Both the position numbers and the translations under genes were made by a program. DNA of 64,000 nucleotides from Nitrospira sp. (GTDB taxonomy: Bacteria; Nitrospirota; Nitrospiria; Nitrospirales; Nitrospiraceae), in contig CP092079.1 of the NCBI GenBank assembly GCA_022226955.1, positions 1,457,053 to 1,521,052 on the forward strand, in the 5' to 3' direction. The notes beneath the pieces were generated by a model that was not told the DNA's origin, did no database searches, and saw nothing but the letters and a program-made list of their open reading frames with translations. Below are positions 25,496 through 35,600 of the stretch, piece after piece (positions within the stretch are counted from its first letter, which is position 1; the number at the start of each line of letters is the position of its first letter).

Positions 25496-28400
25496 ACTGC
25501 ACGAGCCCACGCATCTGAATGGGCTCGGCTGTTCGATTCTTCGCGGTCACCGTGCGGACCACCGCGCCGTCTCGGAAGACGAGAAAGTTCGTCGCCACGG
25601 CAGGCACGCGGGGACCTGGCAGAATAATTCCGGCAAGATTCAGCGGATCGCAGGCCGACAGTTTGATCTCGGCTCCGCCGACGGAGCTGCCGCTCTTCCG
25701 GGCCGTCCGCAAGGCTTCCACCGCCTCCGGCAGGGCGAATTGCTCACCGACAAATCCCGTAACAAACCGGCCGCCTCGAACCTCACCCTGCAGCTCCAAC
25801 TTCCGGTAGACCACCAGCAGATCGCGCCACGACTGGACCAACGACTCCCGCGCCAGCAAATCACGAAAGACCACCCCATACCGCCGCAAGAGCTGGCGGG
25901 CAACAGCCTCCGCAGGAGCGCGCTCCTGGTTGGATGCTGAGGATTGAGTCGCGCTCCGGAGCAGCGACCAACGGCCGGCGGTATGACGAGGGCGGCGCGC
26001 CCGCTCCCGGCCTTCCGCGCGGCGGCGGCGTGGGTCCATGAGCGCGCGAAGATTGTCGAACCCGTCGGCCGTCACCAGTCCAGCCGAGGCCAGTTCCCAC
26101 AACCCGGCTTCGACCTCCGCCGACAGATGATTGGTCAACCGCACGAGATCGGCAAAGAAACTTGCCCCGCGCTCATGCAAGACACGGCGCACCTCTTGAG
26201 CCACGGCACTCAACTGGCCGTAGGGATCCGGCCCAGCCTGCGCCGCGCTATCCACACAGGCTCTCATCAGCCATTCCCCGTCTTCGCGCGGAAACAGACT
26301 GAGCGGCGCCACACTGGTCGGCACAATGCGCCGCGCCCGGTCCGGCTCATCGCCGGACGCCAGGCGAGGATGCGGTGAAAGCCGCCCCCAGCTCACCGCG
26401 CCGCTCAGGCAGAGGCGATCCAGCAACTCCGGTTCATATTTCGCCAGGCGCGCGCGCAAGAGCTGCGGCTCCCAAGCCGATGCCGCCGCTTCAAACCCAG
26501 CCAGTTGGGCGATGATTTGCGCGAGCCCCACCTCCCCATGCAGGCGAGAGCCGGACGCGACATGCTGCCACAGCAAAAGAAAGCGCATGAACTCGGTCAC
26601 AGTTGCCGGTTCAATATCCTTGCGCAATCGGCCGACCGTCAATCGATGGATTCGCGCTAGAAGCCGGCGGTGGCACCATTCGGGCACCGCGGCACCGGAA
26701 CGTGCCGGGGCCTGAGCGCTGAGTGCTGAAGCGGGACGGAAACTTCCACGAAGAACCTGTCCCTGCGATTCCACCTTCAGCAGCGCGGCCGCGACGCCAT
26801 CGGCAGCCAGATGCAGACGCGCCGCCAATTGCGGCACCGTCGCCGGCCCGATACTTTCCATCCACCCTTGCACCGCCGCGACCAGCGCCTCCTCGTCGCC
26901 ACTCGCAAGCAATCGCTCAACCCGCTCCCGGTTCTCCGCCGCAGCCCAGCCCTGCACCGCTCGCCCCTCACATCTTGCCGGCAACTCCGCTATCCGCCCT
27001 TCTTCGATGAGGCGCGGCAGAAACGCGGCCCACGCGGCTCCTTCTTCGACCGGCACCCACACCAGCGTCAGCAGCGCGTCGTGCAATTCGTCGGCATCGC
27101 GCACGACCGGCCAAGCCTCCCGCTCCACTTCTTCAATCGCCGCCTGGTCCAGCGCGCCGACCTGTCCAAGCAGCTCAGGCGGCAGCGTCCGCCGCATCTC
27201 GACCGCTCGCGCGCGGCGCTCTTCCAGCGGCGCATCGTCGAGGAACGCATAGGGATTGGCATTGAGGATCTCATGGGAAAACGGCGAGGGCGCGGGGCTG
27301 TCAATGGCGACACAGCGAATTTGGCCGGACTCGATGCGCTGCAAAATTGCCGTGAGTCCGTCAAGATCCATCGCCTCTGTCAGACAATCGCGGATGGTTT
27401 CGTTCACGAGCGGATGGTCTGGAATCTGCCGCGCCGCCCGCTCGCCGGTGAGATTCTCCTGGCAGGCGATCGCATCCGGGAAAACCGCCGCGAGCAAATC
27501 TTCCGACTTCATCCGCTGGATCTGCGGGGGAACTTTCTTGCCCTTGGAAAACCTGAGCAGCGCCAGCGCGCGCGACGCATTCCACCGCCAGCGAGTCGCA
27601 AACATCGGCGCCAGCAGCGCCGCTTGAATCAGCACCTCTCGGACGGACTTCGAATGCAGATAGCCAAACACCGACTCCAACGGAAAGCTGTGCTTCTCAC
27701 CCAGCGAGATCACCAGGCCGTTGTCTGTCGCCGCGGCCTGCAACTCGAAATCGAAGGTGACACAGAACCGTTTGCGCAGAGCCAAGCCCCAGGCTCGGTT
27801 GATCCGCCCGCCGAAGGGCGCATGCAACACCAGCTGCATCCCGCCGCTCTCGTCGAAAAATCGTTCGGCGACAATCGTATCCTGCGTCGGCATCGTTCCC
27901 AGCATCGCCTTGCCGGCGAGGACATATTCGATGGCCTGTTGCGCGCCACGCTGATCCAAGGCGCATTCGCGGTGAAGCCAGATAATGGCCGATGGGTGAG
28001 GAGCGATGGCTGGATCACTCGAACAAGCCTGCTGCGCAATCTCCTGCCGCAGCGCGGCCACTTCCGCCGAAAGTTCGGCCGTCCGCGACGGCGCCTCACC
28101 GCGCCAGAATGGAATGTTTGGTGGCGCGCCCTGGGCATCTTCTACACGGACTTTCCCAGCTTCGATGCCTTTGATCCGCCACGACGTATTGCCCAGCAAC
28201 ATGATGTCGCCGGCAAGGCTCTCCACCGCGAAATCCTCATCGACCGATCCGACTACGGTCCCATCGGGCTCCGCCACCACCGCGTAGTTCGCCGTGTCTG
28301 GAATTGCGCCGCCGGAGGTGATCGCCGCCAGCCGCGCGCCGCGCCGGCCTTTGATCCGCCGGTTGATCCGGTCATGGAACAGATAGGCCAGGCCCCGCCC

Positions 28401-29786
28401 CCGTCTGGTGGCAATCCCCTCGGCCAGCATGCGCAGCACCCCGTCGAACTCGCCGCGCGAAAGATCCCGGTAGGAATAGGCCCGGCGGAACAAGGCATAG
28501 AGCTCGTCTTCCGTCCAAGCCTGACTGGCCGCTGCCGCCACAATCTGCTGAGAAAGAATGTCGAGCGGCGCGGGTGGAATCTCGATCCGATCCAGCGTCC
28601 CCCGGCGAATCGCGCGCACCAACGCCGCGCACTCCAGCAGCTCGTCCCTGGTCATGGCAAACAAGCGGCCTTTGGGAATCGCCTTGATCCAATGGCCGGC
28701 CCGGCCGATCCGCTGCAATCCAGTGGCAATCGCTCTCGGCGAGCCGATCTGGCACACAAGATCGACCGTGCCGACATCGATGCCCAGCTCCAGCGACGCC
28801 GTGGCGATGACGACGCGCGTCTGGCCAGTCTTCAATCGCTCTTCCGCCGACAGGCGAATCTGCCGCGACAGGCTGCCGTGATGCGCCGCCACCGCGCCAG
28901 GGCCCAGATCGTGGAGCCGTTCTTCCAGATAGTGCGACACCCGCTCGGCCAGGCGACGCGTATTGACGAACACCAGTGTCGAGCGATGCTGCCGAACGAG
29001 TTCGGCCACGCGATCGTAGACGTCGGACCAAATGGCATTTGTCGCCACGGCGCTCAGCTCATCCTTCGGCACCTCCACCGCGAGGTCTAATTCACGGCGA
29101 TGACCGACATCGATAATGGTTGGACGCGGGCGGGCCCCAACCAGAAACTCCGCCACCAATTCTATGGGCCGTTGCGTCGCCGACAGGCCGATGCGTTGCG
29201 GTTTGATCGCGGTCAACGCGTCCAATCGCTCCAGCGACAGCGCCGCATGAGCGCCACGCTTGTTCGGCGCCAGCGCGTGAATTTCGTCGACGATGACCGT
29301 CTGTACCGTTTGCAGCAGACGGCGGCTCTTCTCCGCCGTGAGCAGAATGAACAGCGACTCCGGCGTGGTCACGAGGATATGCGGCGGCCGCTTGAGCATC
29401 TGCTGCCGGTCCGCCATCGGCGTATCGCCAGTGCGGACGAGCACACGCAGCTCTGGCATCAGCAAGCCGACTTGCAGGGCCAACTGCCCGATCTCGGCCA
29501 GCGGCCGTTGGAGATTCTTCTGGATATCGTTGCTCAACGCCTTGAGCGGCGAGACATACAAGACATGCGTGTGATCGTCGAGCTCCCGCGCGAGGGCTTG
29601 CATGAAGAGCGCATCAATGCAGGAGAGAAAGGCCGCGAGGGTCTTGCCCGACCCGGTCGGCGCGGCGATTAACGCATCCGCGCCGGATTGAATGGCGGGC
29701 CAGGCCTGCCGCTGCACCTCCGTCGGCTGCCCAATCTGCGACTGAAACCACTCGGCAATGATGGGATGGAAGGATGTGAGCGGCAT
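25488..29786 (-). CDS. lhr: Lhr-family ATP-dependent DNA/RNA helicase
   Basis: A protein of about 1432 residues. Superfamily 2 motifs run in order: APTGSGKT (42-49), DEIHAL, SATQRP, FVNTRRLAERV, HHGSLSRQ, SLELGIDVGTVDL, RIGRAGH. The Lhr-core winged-helix and beta domains follow, then a long C-terminal extension with winged helices, as in E. coli Lhr (1538 residues). Known role: 3'-5' helicase linked to DNA repair. The start was taken at 29786 (MPLTSFHP); an ATG at 29795 is also possible and neither has a strong ribosome site. A degenerate copy of the start of this gene lies at 36905-37045. Confidence 0.93.
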   Translation of the reverse strand: MPLTSFHPIIAEWFQSQIGQPTEVQRQAWPAIQSGADALIAAPTGSGKTLAAFLSCIDALFMQALARELDDHTHVLYVSPLKALSNDIQKNLQRPLAEIGQLALQVGLLMPELRVLVRTGDTPMADRQQMLKRPPHILVTTPESLFILLTAEKSRRLLQTVQTVIVDEIHALAPNKRGAHAALSLERLDALTAIKPQRIGLSATQRPIELVAEFLVGARPRPTIIDVGHRRELDLAVEVPKDELSAVATNAIWSDVYDRVAELVRQHRSTLVFVNTRRLAERVSHYLEERLHDLGPGAVAAHHGSLSRQIRLSAEERLKTGQTRVVIATASLELGIDVGTVDLVCQIGSPRAIATGLQRIGRAGHWIKAIPKGRLFAMTRDELLECAALVRAIRRGTLDRIEIPPAPLDILSQQIVAAAASQAWTEDELYALFRRAYSYRDLSRGEFDGVLRMLAEGIATRRGRGLAYLFHDRINRRIKGRRGARLAAITSGGAIPDTANYAVVAEPDGTVVGSVDEDFAVESLAGDIMLLGNTSWRIKGIEAGKVRVEDAQGAPPNIPFWRGEAPSRTAELSAEVAALRQEIAQQACSSDPAIAPHPSAIIWLHRECALDQRGAQQAIEYVLAGKAMLGTMPTQDTIVAERFFDESGGMQLVLHAPFGGRINRAWGLALRKRFCVTFDFELQAAATDNGLVISLGEKHSFPLESVFGYLHSKSVREVLIQAALLAPMFATRWRWNASRALALLRFSKGKKVPPQIQRMKSEDLLAAVFPDAIACQENLTGERAARQIPDHPLVNETIRDCLTEAMDLDGLTAILQRIESGQIRCVAIDSPAPSPFSHEILNANPYAFLDDAPLEERRARAVEMRRTLPPELLGQVGALDQAAIEEVEREAWPVVRDADELHDALLTLVWVPVEEGAAWAAFLPRLIEEGRIAELPARCEGRAVQGWAAAENRERVERLLASGDEEALVAAVQGWMESIGPATVPQLAARLHLAADGVAAALLKVESQGQVLRGSFRPASALSAQAPARSGAAVPEWCHRRLLARIHRLTVGRLRKDIEPATVTEFMRFLLLWQHVASGSRLHGEVGLAQIIAQLAGFEAAASAWEPQLLRARLAKYEPELLDRLCLSGAVSWGRLSPHPRLASGDEPDRARRIVPTSVAPLSLFPREDGEWLMRACVDSAAQAGPDPYGQLSAVAQEVRRVLHERGASFFADLVRLTNHLSAEVEAGLWELASAGLVTADGFDNLRALMDPRRRRAEGRERARRPRHTAGRWSLLRSATQSSASNQERAPAEAVARQLLRRYGVVFRDLLARESLVQSWRDLLVVYRKLELQGEVRGGRFVTGFVGEQFALPEAVEALRTARKSGSSVGGAEIKLSACDPLNLAGIILPGPRVPAVATNFLVFRDGAVVRTVTAKNRTAEPIQMRGLVQSI

Positions 29787-29982
29787 CGGCAGCATCTTAC
29801 CATGCACAACACACCGCCTCCACGCAGCACGGCCGCTTTCTGCCATATAGACAGGCTCGCTTCTTCAGTTGCGCTTCAGTTGGCCGATAAAGAAATCGGC
29901 ACAGCAAGGGATACCCCTGCTGTGCCGCCTATTCGATAGTCGTTTTCGCAGTCCCTCTACGGCAAGGACTCTAAGGACTCTT

Positions 29983-30423
29983 ATGACGCACGCGGCAGAC
30001 ATCAGCACCAACTCGGGCCTGCCCTCGCAGAAACGATGGACTCTCCGGATCGCAATCCTCACTTGCCTCGTCATCGGAACGATCGCCGGTGCGATCTTCG
30101 CCATGAGGCAAGAGGCTCCAGCCGCTTGTCCTGACGAGTTAATCGGCGCATGGACGACCGCCGCCGCTGGATACGAAAATGGAATGCTCGTGTTCACCAG
30201 CCATGCGGTGACATTCACCGTGGGGGACGAACATCTCGAGGCGCAGACGATCAGGCGGCTGAAGGCCGCTCCCGATGGTCTGCGCATACTCTACACGCTC
30301 GTGTACGGCCCCTCGCGACGCGACGAACAAACGCTGTCGCTCTACTACCACACCCGCGACCGGACCCTTACCTTCAAAAACCAATCCCATCTGGTCTGGA
30401 CCAGGACCGCGGTGGAATCATGA
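29983..30423 (+). CDS. Single-pass membrane protein, first gene of the HAMP/pilin/kinase cluster
   Basis: A 146-residue protein. One N-terminal membrane helix (about 20-42, LTCLVIGTIAGAIF) precedes a small periplasmic beta-rich domain (DELIGAWTTAAAGYENGMLV, then TFTVGDEHLEAQTI). No family recognised; the domain resembles small lipocalin-like or DUF-type beta barrels only in general pattern. An AAGGA site fixes the ATG. Its stop overlaps the next gene by 4 bases, so it belongs to the sensory cluster. Confidence 0.65.
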   Translation: MTHAADISTNSGLPSQKRWTLRIAILTCLVIGTIAGAIFAMRQEAPAACPDELIGAWTTAAAGYENGMLVFTSHAVTFTVGDEHLEAQTIRRLKAAPDGLRILYTLVYGPSRRDEQTLSLYYHTRDRTLTFKNQSHLVWTRTAVES

Positions 30424-31088
30424 CCGGCTGGTTTCAGCGGAGACAATTGTTCGTCCACCCGATCCAATATTCGTATGTGGTCATGACGCTGCTCTACTTT
30501 TCCTGTTTGATCGTCGTGTTGTACGAAGCCGTCCTGTTGCCAATCGCGCAGCCTCTCGACGATCCGTCTCTTTCCTGGCAAGAGCAGGCTCGGGTCGCCA
30601 CTGAATTTCTGAACGCGACGGCGCGAGTCTGGCCGTGGCTGCTCATCACCTTTCTGGGGCTCCTGCTGCACTCCCTGTATTTCATGCATCGCATCGCCGG
30701 CCCGCTCTATCGATTCAAGATTCTGTTCCGATCGGTCGGCACCGGCCAGATTTACCAGCGCGTCACCTTGCGCGAACACGACTATCTGCACCCGGAGGCC
30801 CGCGACTTTAACGCCATGATGAACAGCCTGGAGCAAAAGATCGAAACCTTGCAGCTGCACTGCGAGATTGTGTCTCAGGCTTACGAGGATGTGGTGGTGC
30901 ATGTCGACCACCATGCCCCCAATGAACTCACCGACGCGCTCCGGACGCTCGAATCGAGAATACTCGGGCTCAAGACCAGTCTCGCTGAATTTCAGCATCA
31001 ACCGGCGTCGCCGCCGCCGGATCAACAGCACATCGATTTTTCCGATCCGAGGCCGATGCATTCACTGGCCTCGAAGAAAGCCGCGTGA
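30420..31088 (+). CDS. HAMP-type two-helix membrane protein, no output domain (paralog 1)
   Basis: A 222-residue protein. Transmembrane helices lie at about 19-42 and 74-97. Between them is a short periplasmic loop with the motif LSWQEQARVATEF. A HAMP-like linker (IAGPLYRFKILFRSVGTGQI) follows, then a cytoplasmic coiled coil ending near 180. There is no kinase, methyl-accepting or cyclase domain. The next gene is a tandem paralog. Translational overlaps on both sides (ATGA at 30420, GTGA at 31085) bind it to the cluster. Confidence 0.75.
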   Translation: MTGWFQRRQLFVHPIQYSYVVMTLLYFSCLIVVLYEAVLLPIAQPLDDPSLSWQEQARVATEFLNATARVWPWLLITFLGLLLHSLYFMHRIAGPLYRFKILFRSVGTGQIYQRVTLREHDYLHPEARDFNAMMNSLEQKIETLQLHCEIVSQAYEDVVVHVDHHAPNELTDALRTLESRILGLKTSLAEFQHQPASPPPDQQHIDFSDPRPMHSLASKKAA

Positions 31089-31819
31089 CCGTGCGCCGCA
31101 TGAATCCGACCGCACAACGCCCAGCCGGAACGAGCCTGCCAGACGGCATTCCAGCCAATCTGTCTTCACCGCCTGACTCAACTGAGCCAGGCTTGCGTCA
31201 GAAACACACCGACTCTCCGGCAAGCCAAACCACGGAACGCCCCCAACCATGGGCCCATCCGCTCCAAATTCGCGTGCTCTCCCTCATGATCCTGTACGCG
31301 CTGCTCATCTTCTTCATGCTGGCCATTCCGGTGTTCCAGCCATTGACGCAAGCGGTTGCCGATCCAGCCCTCACCTGGCAGGAACGCGCCCGCGCCGGCA
31401 CCGACTTGCTCACGCTGCACGACCACTACTGGCCATGGGCGCTGGGAGCGGCCTGCATCCTCGTCCTCCAATGTGTGCATGCCTTCCGAGCCATGCGCCA
31501 TCTCACCGCGCCCCTCGTCCGCTTGAGGCAGGCCTTGCCTCGCATCCGAGACGGCAACCTGTCCGTCACTACCAGGCTATGCCGGGAAGACTATCTGACT
31601 GCTGAAACAGCACTCCTGAATCAGATGACTGCGCAACTCACCGCAAAACTCAGCGCCTGTAAGCAGGCCCACGCCACCCTCGCGCTCGATTACGACCGGC
31701 TCAAACAGCGCCTTGCGACAACGCGCGAACTGGATGTTGCCAAGCTCACGAGGCCCATCGATCAGGATCTCGCAGACCTGAGATCTGCACTGGATTGGTT
31801 TAAGACTTACAAAGAATAG
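31085..31819 (+). CDS. HAMP-type two-helix membrane protein, no output domain (paralog 2)
   Basis: A 244-residue protein starting with GTG at 31085 (or ATG at 31100). After a 55-residue Pro/Thr-rich cytoplasmic start it repeats the architecture of its upstream neighbour. It has a helix (LMILYALLIFFMLAIPVF), a periplasmic loop with LTWQERARAGTDL, a second helix, a HAMP linker (LTAPLVRLRQALPRIRDGNL) and a coiled coil. The shared loop motif shows tandem duplication. No output domain. It precedes the pseudopilin gene by 10 bases. Confidence 0.73.
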   Translation: MTVRRMNPTAQRPAGTSLPDGIPANLSSPPDSTEPGLRQKHTDSPASQTTERPQPWAHPLQIRVLSLMILYALLIFFMLAIPVFQPLTQAVADPALTWQERARAGTDLLTLHDHYWPWALGAACILVLQCVHAFRAMRHLTAPLVRLRQALPRIRDGNLSVTTRLCREDYLTAETALLNQMTAQLTAKLSACKQAHATLALDYDRLKQRLATTRELDVAKLTRPIDQDLADLRSALDWFKTYKE

Positions 31820-31829
31820 ACGACTGAGC

Positions 31830-32648
31830 ATGAGCAGATGGCGTCCAGAGACTCAGGCACAACCGTTCGGGCCAACCCGGCGCCGAACGTCGCCTGGCCT
31901 CCGGCACAGCGGCGGTTTCACGCTGATCGAGCTCATGATAGCCGTCGCCATTCTAGGCATCTTGAGCTCCCTGGCCGTACCGAACTACCTGGACTTCATC
32001 GAAAGGGCCAAGGTTGCCAGATCCATTGCCGAACTGCACATGATTGCAGGAACGGTGAAGGGCTATGCCGCGACCTCAGGGCAATATCCCGATACCCTGG
32101 CACAGGCGGGCCTGAGCGCATTGCTAGACCCTTGGGGAAATCCCTATCAGTACCTCCGAATCGATTGTGGGACCAATATCATGGTCGGCCATCTGCCCCC
32201 TCCCGACGCCCCGGCACATCGATTCTCTGGACGAGTCTTTCCCGCCAATAACTCTCTACATCTGACCCGCGCACAGGTTTCGTTCGCGATAGGCGGAGGC
32301 CATTCTCAAAATCTGATCCAGCTCATCGCTAAAGGAGGAAACAATAGCAACAGCGGAAGTGGTGGAAGTGGAAGTAGCAGCAGCAGTAGCGGAAACGGAA
32401 GTGGAAGCGGGAGCGGGAGCGGAAGTGGAGGCGGGAACGGGAGTGGGAATGGGAGCGGAGGGGGAGCGACATGCGGCAGCGGGAAACCCAGGAAAGACCA
32501 CTTCCTGCACCCTGTCACTTCTGATTTCGACCTGTACAGTATGGGGAAGGATGGCGAAACCGTCGCGCCTCTCACCGCCCAGAAAAGTCACGACGACGTC
32601 ATTCGAGCCAGCGATGGCGCCTATTATGGCTTGGCGAAAAACTTCTAG
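31830..32648 (+). CDS. Type II/IV pseudopilin-like protein with Gly/Ser-rich insert
   Basis: A 272-residue protein. The prepilin motif GGFTLIELMIAVAILGILSS begins after an unusually long 28-residue leader (SRWRPETQAQ...). The GspG-like core follows (YLDFIERAKVARSIAEL, LLDPWGNPYQY). At about 171-214 it is interrupted by a linker of only Gly, Ser and Asn. The terminal part (HPVTSDFDLYSMGKDG) is the calcium-site type end seen in major pseudopilins. No secretion ATPase or peptidase lies nearby. It sits between HAMP proteins and a hybrid kinase. Confidence 0.82.
   Translation: MSRWRPETQAQPFGPTRRRTSPGLRHSGGFTLIELMIAVAILGILSSLAVPNYLDFIERAKVARSIAELHMIAGTVKGYAATSGQYPDTLAQAGLSALLDPWGNPYQYLRIDCGTNIMVGHLPPPDAPAHRFSGRVFPANNSLHLTRAQVSFAIGGGHSQNLIQLIAKGGNNSNSGSGGSGSSSSSSGNGSGSGSGSGSGGGNGSGNGSGGGATCGSGKPRKDHFLHPVTSDFDLYSMGKDGETVAPLTAQKSHDDVIRASDGAYYGLAKNF
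32340..32466 (+). repeat. In-frame hexanucleotide-like GGA AGY repeat encoding Gly/Ser/Asn linker
   Basis: An imperfect short tandem repeat of GGA/GGC/GGG and AGY codons inside the pseudopilin gene, all in frame. Such purine-rich runs are prone to slippage in multiples of 6, so linker length may vary between strains without breaking the frame. Confidence 0.7.
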
Positions 32649-32660
32649 CCCACGGGAATC

Positions 32661-35600
32661 ATGACATCCACGGTTTCTTTCTCGCTTCTCGAAAGTCGTG
32701 TCGCGCGCCGCATGCTGGGACTCTTCGTCCTCTGCGCCCTCATCCCAACATCCATTCTGGGATGGGTGTCCTATCAGCATGTTACAGACCAGTTGATCCA
32801 GCAAACCTCCGCACGTCTTAAACGGGAGAGCAAGTCACAGGGGATGGCGCTCATCAACCACTTTCTGGCCATGAAGACCGATCTTGAGCGACTCGCAACC
32901 CAATTCCCCTCGGATGAAACGGCGCTTCAGGATGCGATGCTGCCAGCTGCCGTGAAGGAACCCGGCCATCGTTTCCGCGAACTCCGGCTGCTCAGATATG
33001 GCAGCCCGGCGCAACACCAGTTAGACGAAAGCCAGGTGAACCATCTTGCGGCAGGCAAGACGCTGCTCCGGTTGCAACCTGGCGCGCACAATGTGACGAC
33101 GTTCGTCCTGCTCCGCGCCGTCAACCCCGGCCGATTGGACGCGGGACTGCTGTGGGCCCTTGTCGATGAGCAGCTCCTCTGGCAAACCCAGGACAAAGAA
33201 ATCCTGCCGCCCGACACCGATCTCATCCTTGAAGGCCCAGACCGGCAGATCCTCTACGCCACCGTGCATGGCCAAATTTCTCTTCCTAATCTCCAACGGC
33301 AAGATTTAACTCGCCCCATGGCGGAAACCTTTGTTGGAGAACTCGACGGCCATGAACAGATTCTCAGTACCTGGACCATTCCTCTCCGCTATCACTTTCT
33401 GGCGGCTCCCTGGGTGATCGCCCTGAGTCAGCCAAAAGAAATCGCCTTGGCCCCGGTCGATCAATTTCGTCACACCTTCTTTTTTGTCATGGCACTAGCC
33501 TTGAGCGTCATCGTGCTGCTCAGCCTCGCGCATATCCGCCGAAGTCTCCATCCCGTGACTCTGCTTCAAGAAGGAACCATGAGACTGGCGGAGGGAGATT
33601 TTTCCACCCGGGTGGCCGTCCACAGTCGCGACGAATTTGAGGAGCTGGCCAATTCCTTCAACCGCATGACCAGCCAGCTCAGCCAGCAATTTCACACGCT
33701 GGAAACGCTCGCGGCCATCAGTCAGGCCATTCTCTCAAGCCAAGATCCGCGGGCCACGATCAGGCTCGTACAATCCCGGATCTCGGAAAGTCTCCCGTGC
33801 CAGGCCATTGGCATGACCCTGTTTCAGACAGACCGGTCGCACGCCACCCTGCTGGCCGTGCTACAGCTGAACGCCTCATCGGGCGAAGCATTCACGGAAA
33901 CACCCTGCTTGCTTTCTCCCTCCGATCTCGCCTTTCTCGAGGCCCACCCTCACCATGCGCTGATCCCAGCGCTCTCCTTGCCGGAATATCTGAAAGCGCT
34001 GGCTGCCCCCGAACAGGCCAGTGTCGCGCTCTTTCCGATCATCGTGGACCATCTCGCCAGCGGCCTGCTGGCGCTCGCGTTTCGACAAGAGACCATCCCC
34101 TCGAAGGACGAATTGGCCGCAGTCCGCCGCCTCGCCGATCATGTTGCCGTCGCGCTTGCCAATCACCGCGCGATGGAAGCCCGCCTGCGCGCCCAAATCG
34201 AGCTGACAGGAGCCGTCGACGCACAACACCATGCCGAGGAACAGGCCTCAGCACTGCAAGCCGAAAACAGGCAGCTGGAAACGAAGGAAGAGCGGTTGCA
34301 AACTCAACAGCGCGCCACGCTGGCGCTCGTGAAAGACCGGACGGTCTTCGAAGACTCGCTGACCGCTGCCGCCAAACAAATCACCGAGACCGCAGCGCAA
34401 TCGCTTTCAGTGGAGCGGGCCAGCATATGGATCTTCGATGAGATCGGGCAGGCGCTCTATTGCCTCGACCGCTATAGTCGCTCGGAAAAAGATCACGGGC
34501 TGGAACCCACGCTTGTGCCACACCAATGTCCAATCTATTTTGAAGCGCTCCGGCGAGAGTCGGTGATTGCCGCCGCTCACGCTCAACAGCATGACTCCTT
34601 CCGGGAGTTCGCCTCCGGCACTTTTGCTCTAAAACAAATCGCGTCCCGGCTGGATGCCCCCTTCTTCACCAAAGCCGGATTGGCCGGCGTGATTACCATC
34701 GAGCATGTCGGGGCGTCACGGCAATGGGCTCAGGACGAAGAGCAATTTACGCAAGCCTTGGCAAATCTGATGACACTCATTCTGGAAGCCGCCCGCCGCC
34801 GCGAAGCGGAAGACGCACTCGCCATCGCCAAACTCGCGGCCGAAGACGCGGCCAAAGCAAAGGCGGAATTCCTCGCGAACATGAGCCATGAGATCCGGAC
34901 CCCGATGAACGGCGTGATTGGGATGACGGAAATCCTGGCGCGCACCGCTCTGTCCAGCACCCAACGCCACTACGTCGAAACCATTCGCACTTCCGGCGAC
35001 ACGTTGCTGGCCCTCATTAACGATATTCTCGACTTCTCGAAAATCGAGGCCGGAAAGCTAGACATTCATCCAGCGGCCATCGATCTCCGAGACCTGATTG
35101 AGCGCACAACAGAACAGCTGGCCGAACGCGCGCAGCAAAAAGGCCTCCAGCTGCTGGCGGAGTACGATCCAGCAGCCCCTGCCGCCGTCATCGGCGACCC
35201 TGTTCGCATCCGTCAGATCGCGACGAATCTTCTGGGGAACGCCATCAAGTTCACCCAGCAGGGCGATGTGCGCCTATCCGTCACCCTAGACTCACCGGCG
35301 TCGCGAGAACTTGGGCCGGCCATCTTCCGCATTGCGGTCACCGATACGGGGACAGGCATCAGCCCCGAAGGGCAAGCGAGGCTCTTTCAGTCGTTTTCTC
35401 AAGTGGACGGGTCCTCGACCAGAGTCCACGGCGGCACCGGCCTGGGACTCAGCATTTGCAAACAGCTCAGCAAATTGATGGGTGGCGCCATCGTGGTCCA
35501 GAGCGGCATCGGTCAAGGCAGCACGTTTTCGGTCACCCTTCCCTTGCCACTACAGGCCGATCGCGGCGCGGAACGCGCATCCGATCCCGCACTCGCAGAC

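Noticed and set aside
26811-29090. A 759-codon open frame on the plus strand inside lhr
   Set aside because: It is antisense to a helicase with all SF2 motifs, is rich in Arg/Gln/His as expected for shadow frames in GC-rich DNA, and has no recognisable domain.
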